Of a DNA stretch of 32,830 nt, positions 32,749-32,830 are shown piece by piece. Under the pieces are notes generated by a model. The model ran no database searches. It was given only the letters and a program-made list of their open reading frames with translations, and was not told the origin of the DNA. The translations under genes were made by a program, and so were the position numbers. Within the stretch, counting starts at the first letter, position 1. Each line of letters opens with the position of its first letter. The stretch covers positions 1 to 32,830 of the forward strand of contig JARLJG010000021.1 of NCBI GenBank assembly GCA_031291325.1, in the 5' to 3' direction. Source of the DNA: Burkholderiaceae bacterium (GTDB lineage Bacteria > Pseudomonadota > Gammaproteobacteria > Burkholderiales > Burkholderiaceae_D).

Positions 32749-32830
32749 CGTCGTTCCCGCGAAGGCGGGAATCTATAGTGACATCGCTCGAGCGAATTCC
32801 CTATGGGTCCCCGCCTTCGCGGGGACGACG
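32749..32830. repeat. Paired inverted palindromic repeats at the right edge
   Basis: A 30-bp unit (32749-32778, containing CGTCGTTCCCGCGAAGGCG) and its inverted copy (32801-32830) match at 26 of 30 bases. Each unit can fold on itself, and two of the changes (T to C and A to G) are compensatory within the stem. This is a very common dispersed repeat in betaproteobacteria; it may continue past the window. Confidence 0.8.

Noticed and set aside
32686-32830. Plus-strand frame starting ATG at 32686 and running off the window
   Set aside because: The frame runs through the palindromic repeat, giving the sequence SFPRRRES that is a well-known spurious translation of this repeat.

Overview
The window reads as chromosomal DNA of a betaproteobacterium, most likely Oxalobacteraceae or a close Burkholderiales relative. 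This is inferred from family resemblance of the proteins: a RegB/RegA pair next to a bo3 quinol oxidase, a four-gene branched-chain 2-oxoacid dehydrogenase operon, E. coli-type AhpC/AhpF, and CGTCGTTCCCGCGAAGG-type palindromic repeats. No rRNA, tRNA, CRISPR array or transposase gene was recognised.

Layout. (1) 1-673: the 3' end of a small gene with a DUF4124-like motif, then short repeats. (2) 674-7384, minus: one tightly packed operon for a tripartite ABC exporter, in the order HlyD adaptor, NodT-type outer-membrane factor, double ATPase, two ABC-2 permeases. (3) 7554-10257: a MarR-controlled divergent locus followed by a scarred segment with a truncated DHA2-type MFS gene, an intact SDR gene and the tail of a cytochrome b561 gene. 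(4) 10338-12758: ahpC-ahpF peroxide defence with palindromes upstream, two hairpins between the genes and a strong hairpin after them. (5) 12784-19694, minus: cyoABCD, SURF1, regB, regA, each gene except cyoA/cyoB overlapping the next, so an oxidase and a redox-sensing two-component system are probably co-expressed. An MFS gene diverges from cyoA. (6) 21211-22447: a ~214-bp inverted-repeat element, then a ~980-bp islet bounded by 39-bp direct repeats at the 3' end of the next gene. The islet carries two coupled genes of unknown function. (7) 22430-26657, minus: a CBS-domain protein, an HDAC-family deacetylase and a Pat-type acyl-CoA-synthetase/GNAT acetyltransferase. (8) 27071-32282, minus: a branched-chain 2-oxoacid dehydrogenase operon (E1alpha, E1beta, E2, E3) with a good sigma70 promoter and a strong terminator. 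(9) 32283-32830: no recognisable gene, ending in a paired palindromic repeat.

How it fits together. Much of the window concerns redox state and acyl-CoA: a quinol oxidase with RegBA, alkyl-hydroperoxide reductase, an acyl-CoA-generating dehydrogenase complex, and an acetylation/deacetylation trio with a candidate FNR/ANR box at its promoter. The trio has the same three functions as Bacillus subtilis acuABC (acetyltransferase, CBS protein, deacetylase) but uses a Pat-type enzyme. The trio and the repeat-bounded islet fused to its last gene are the most interesting parts of the window.
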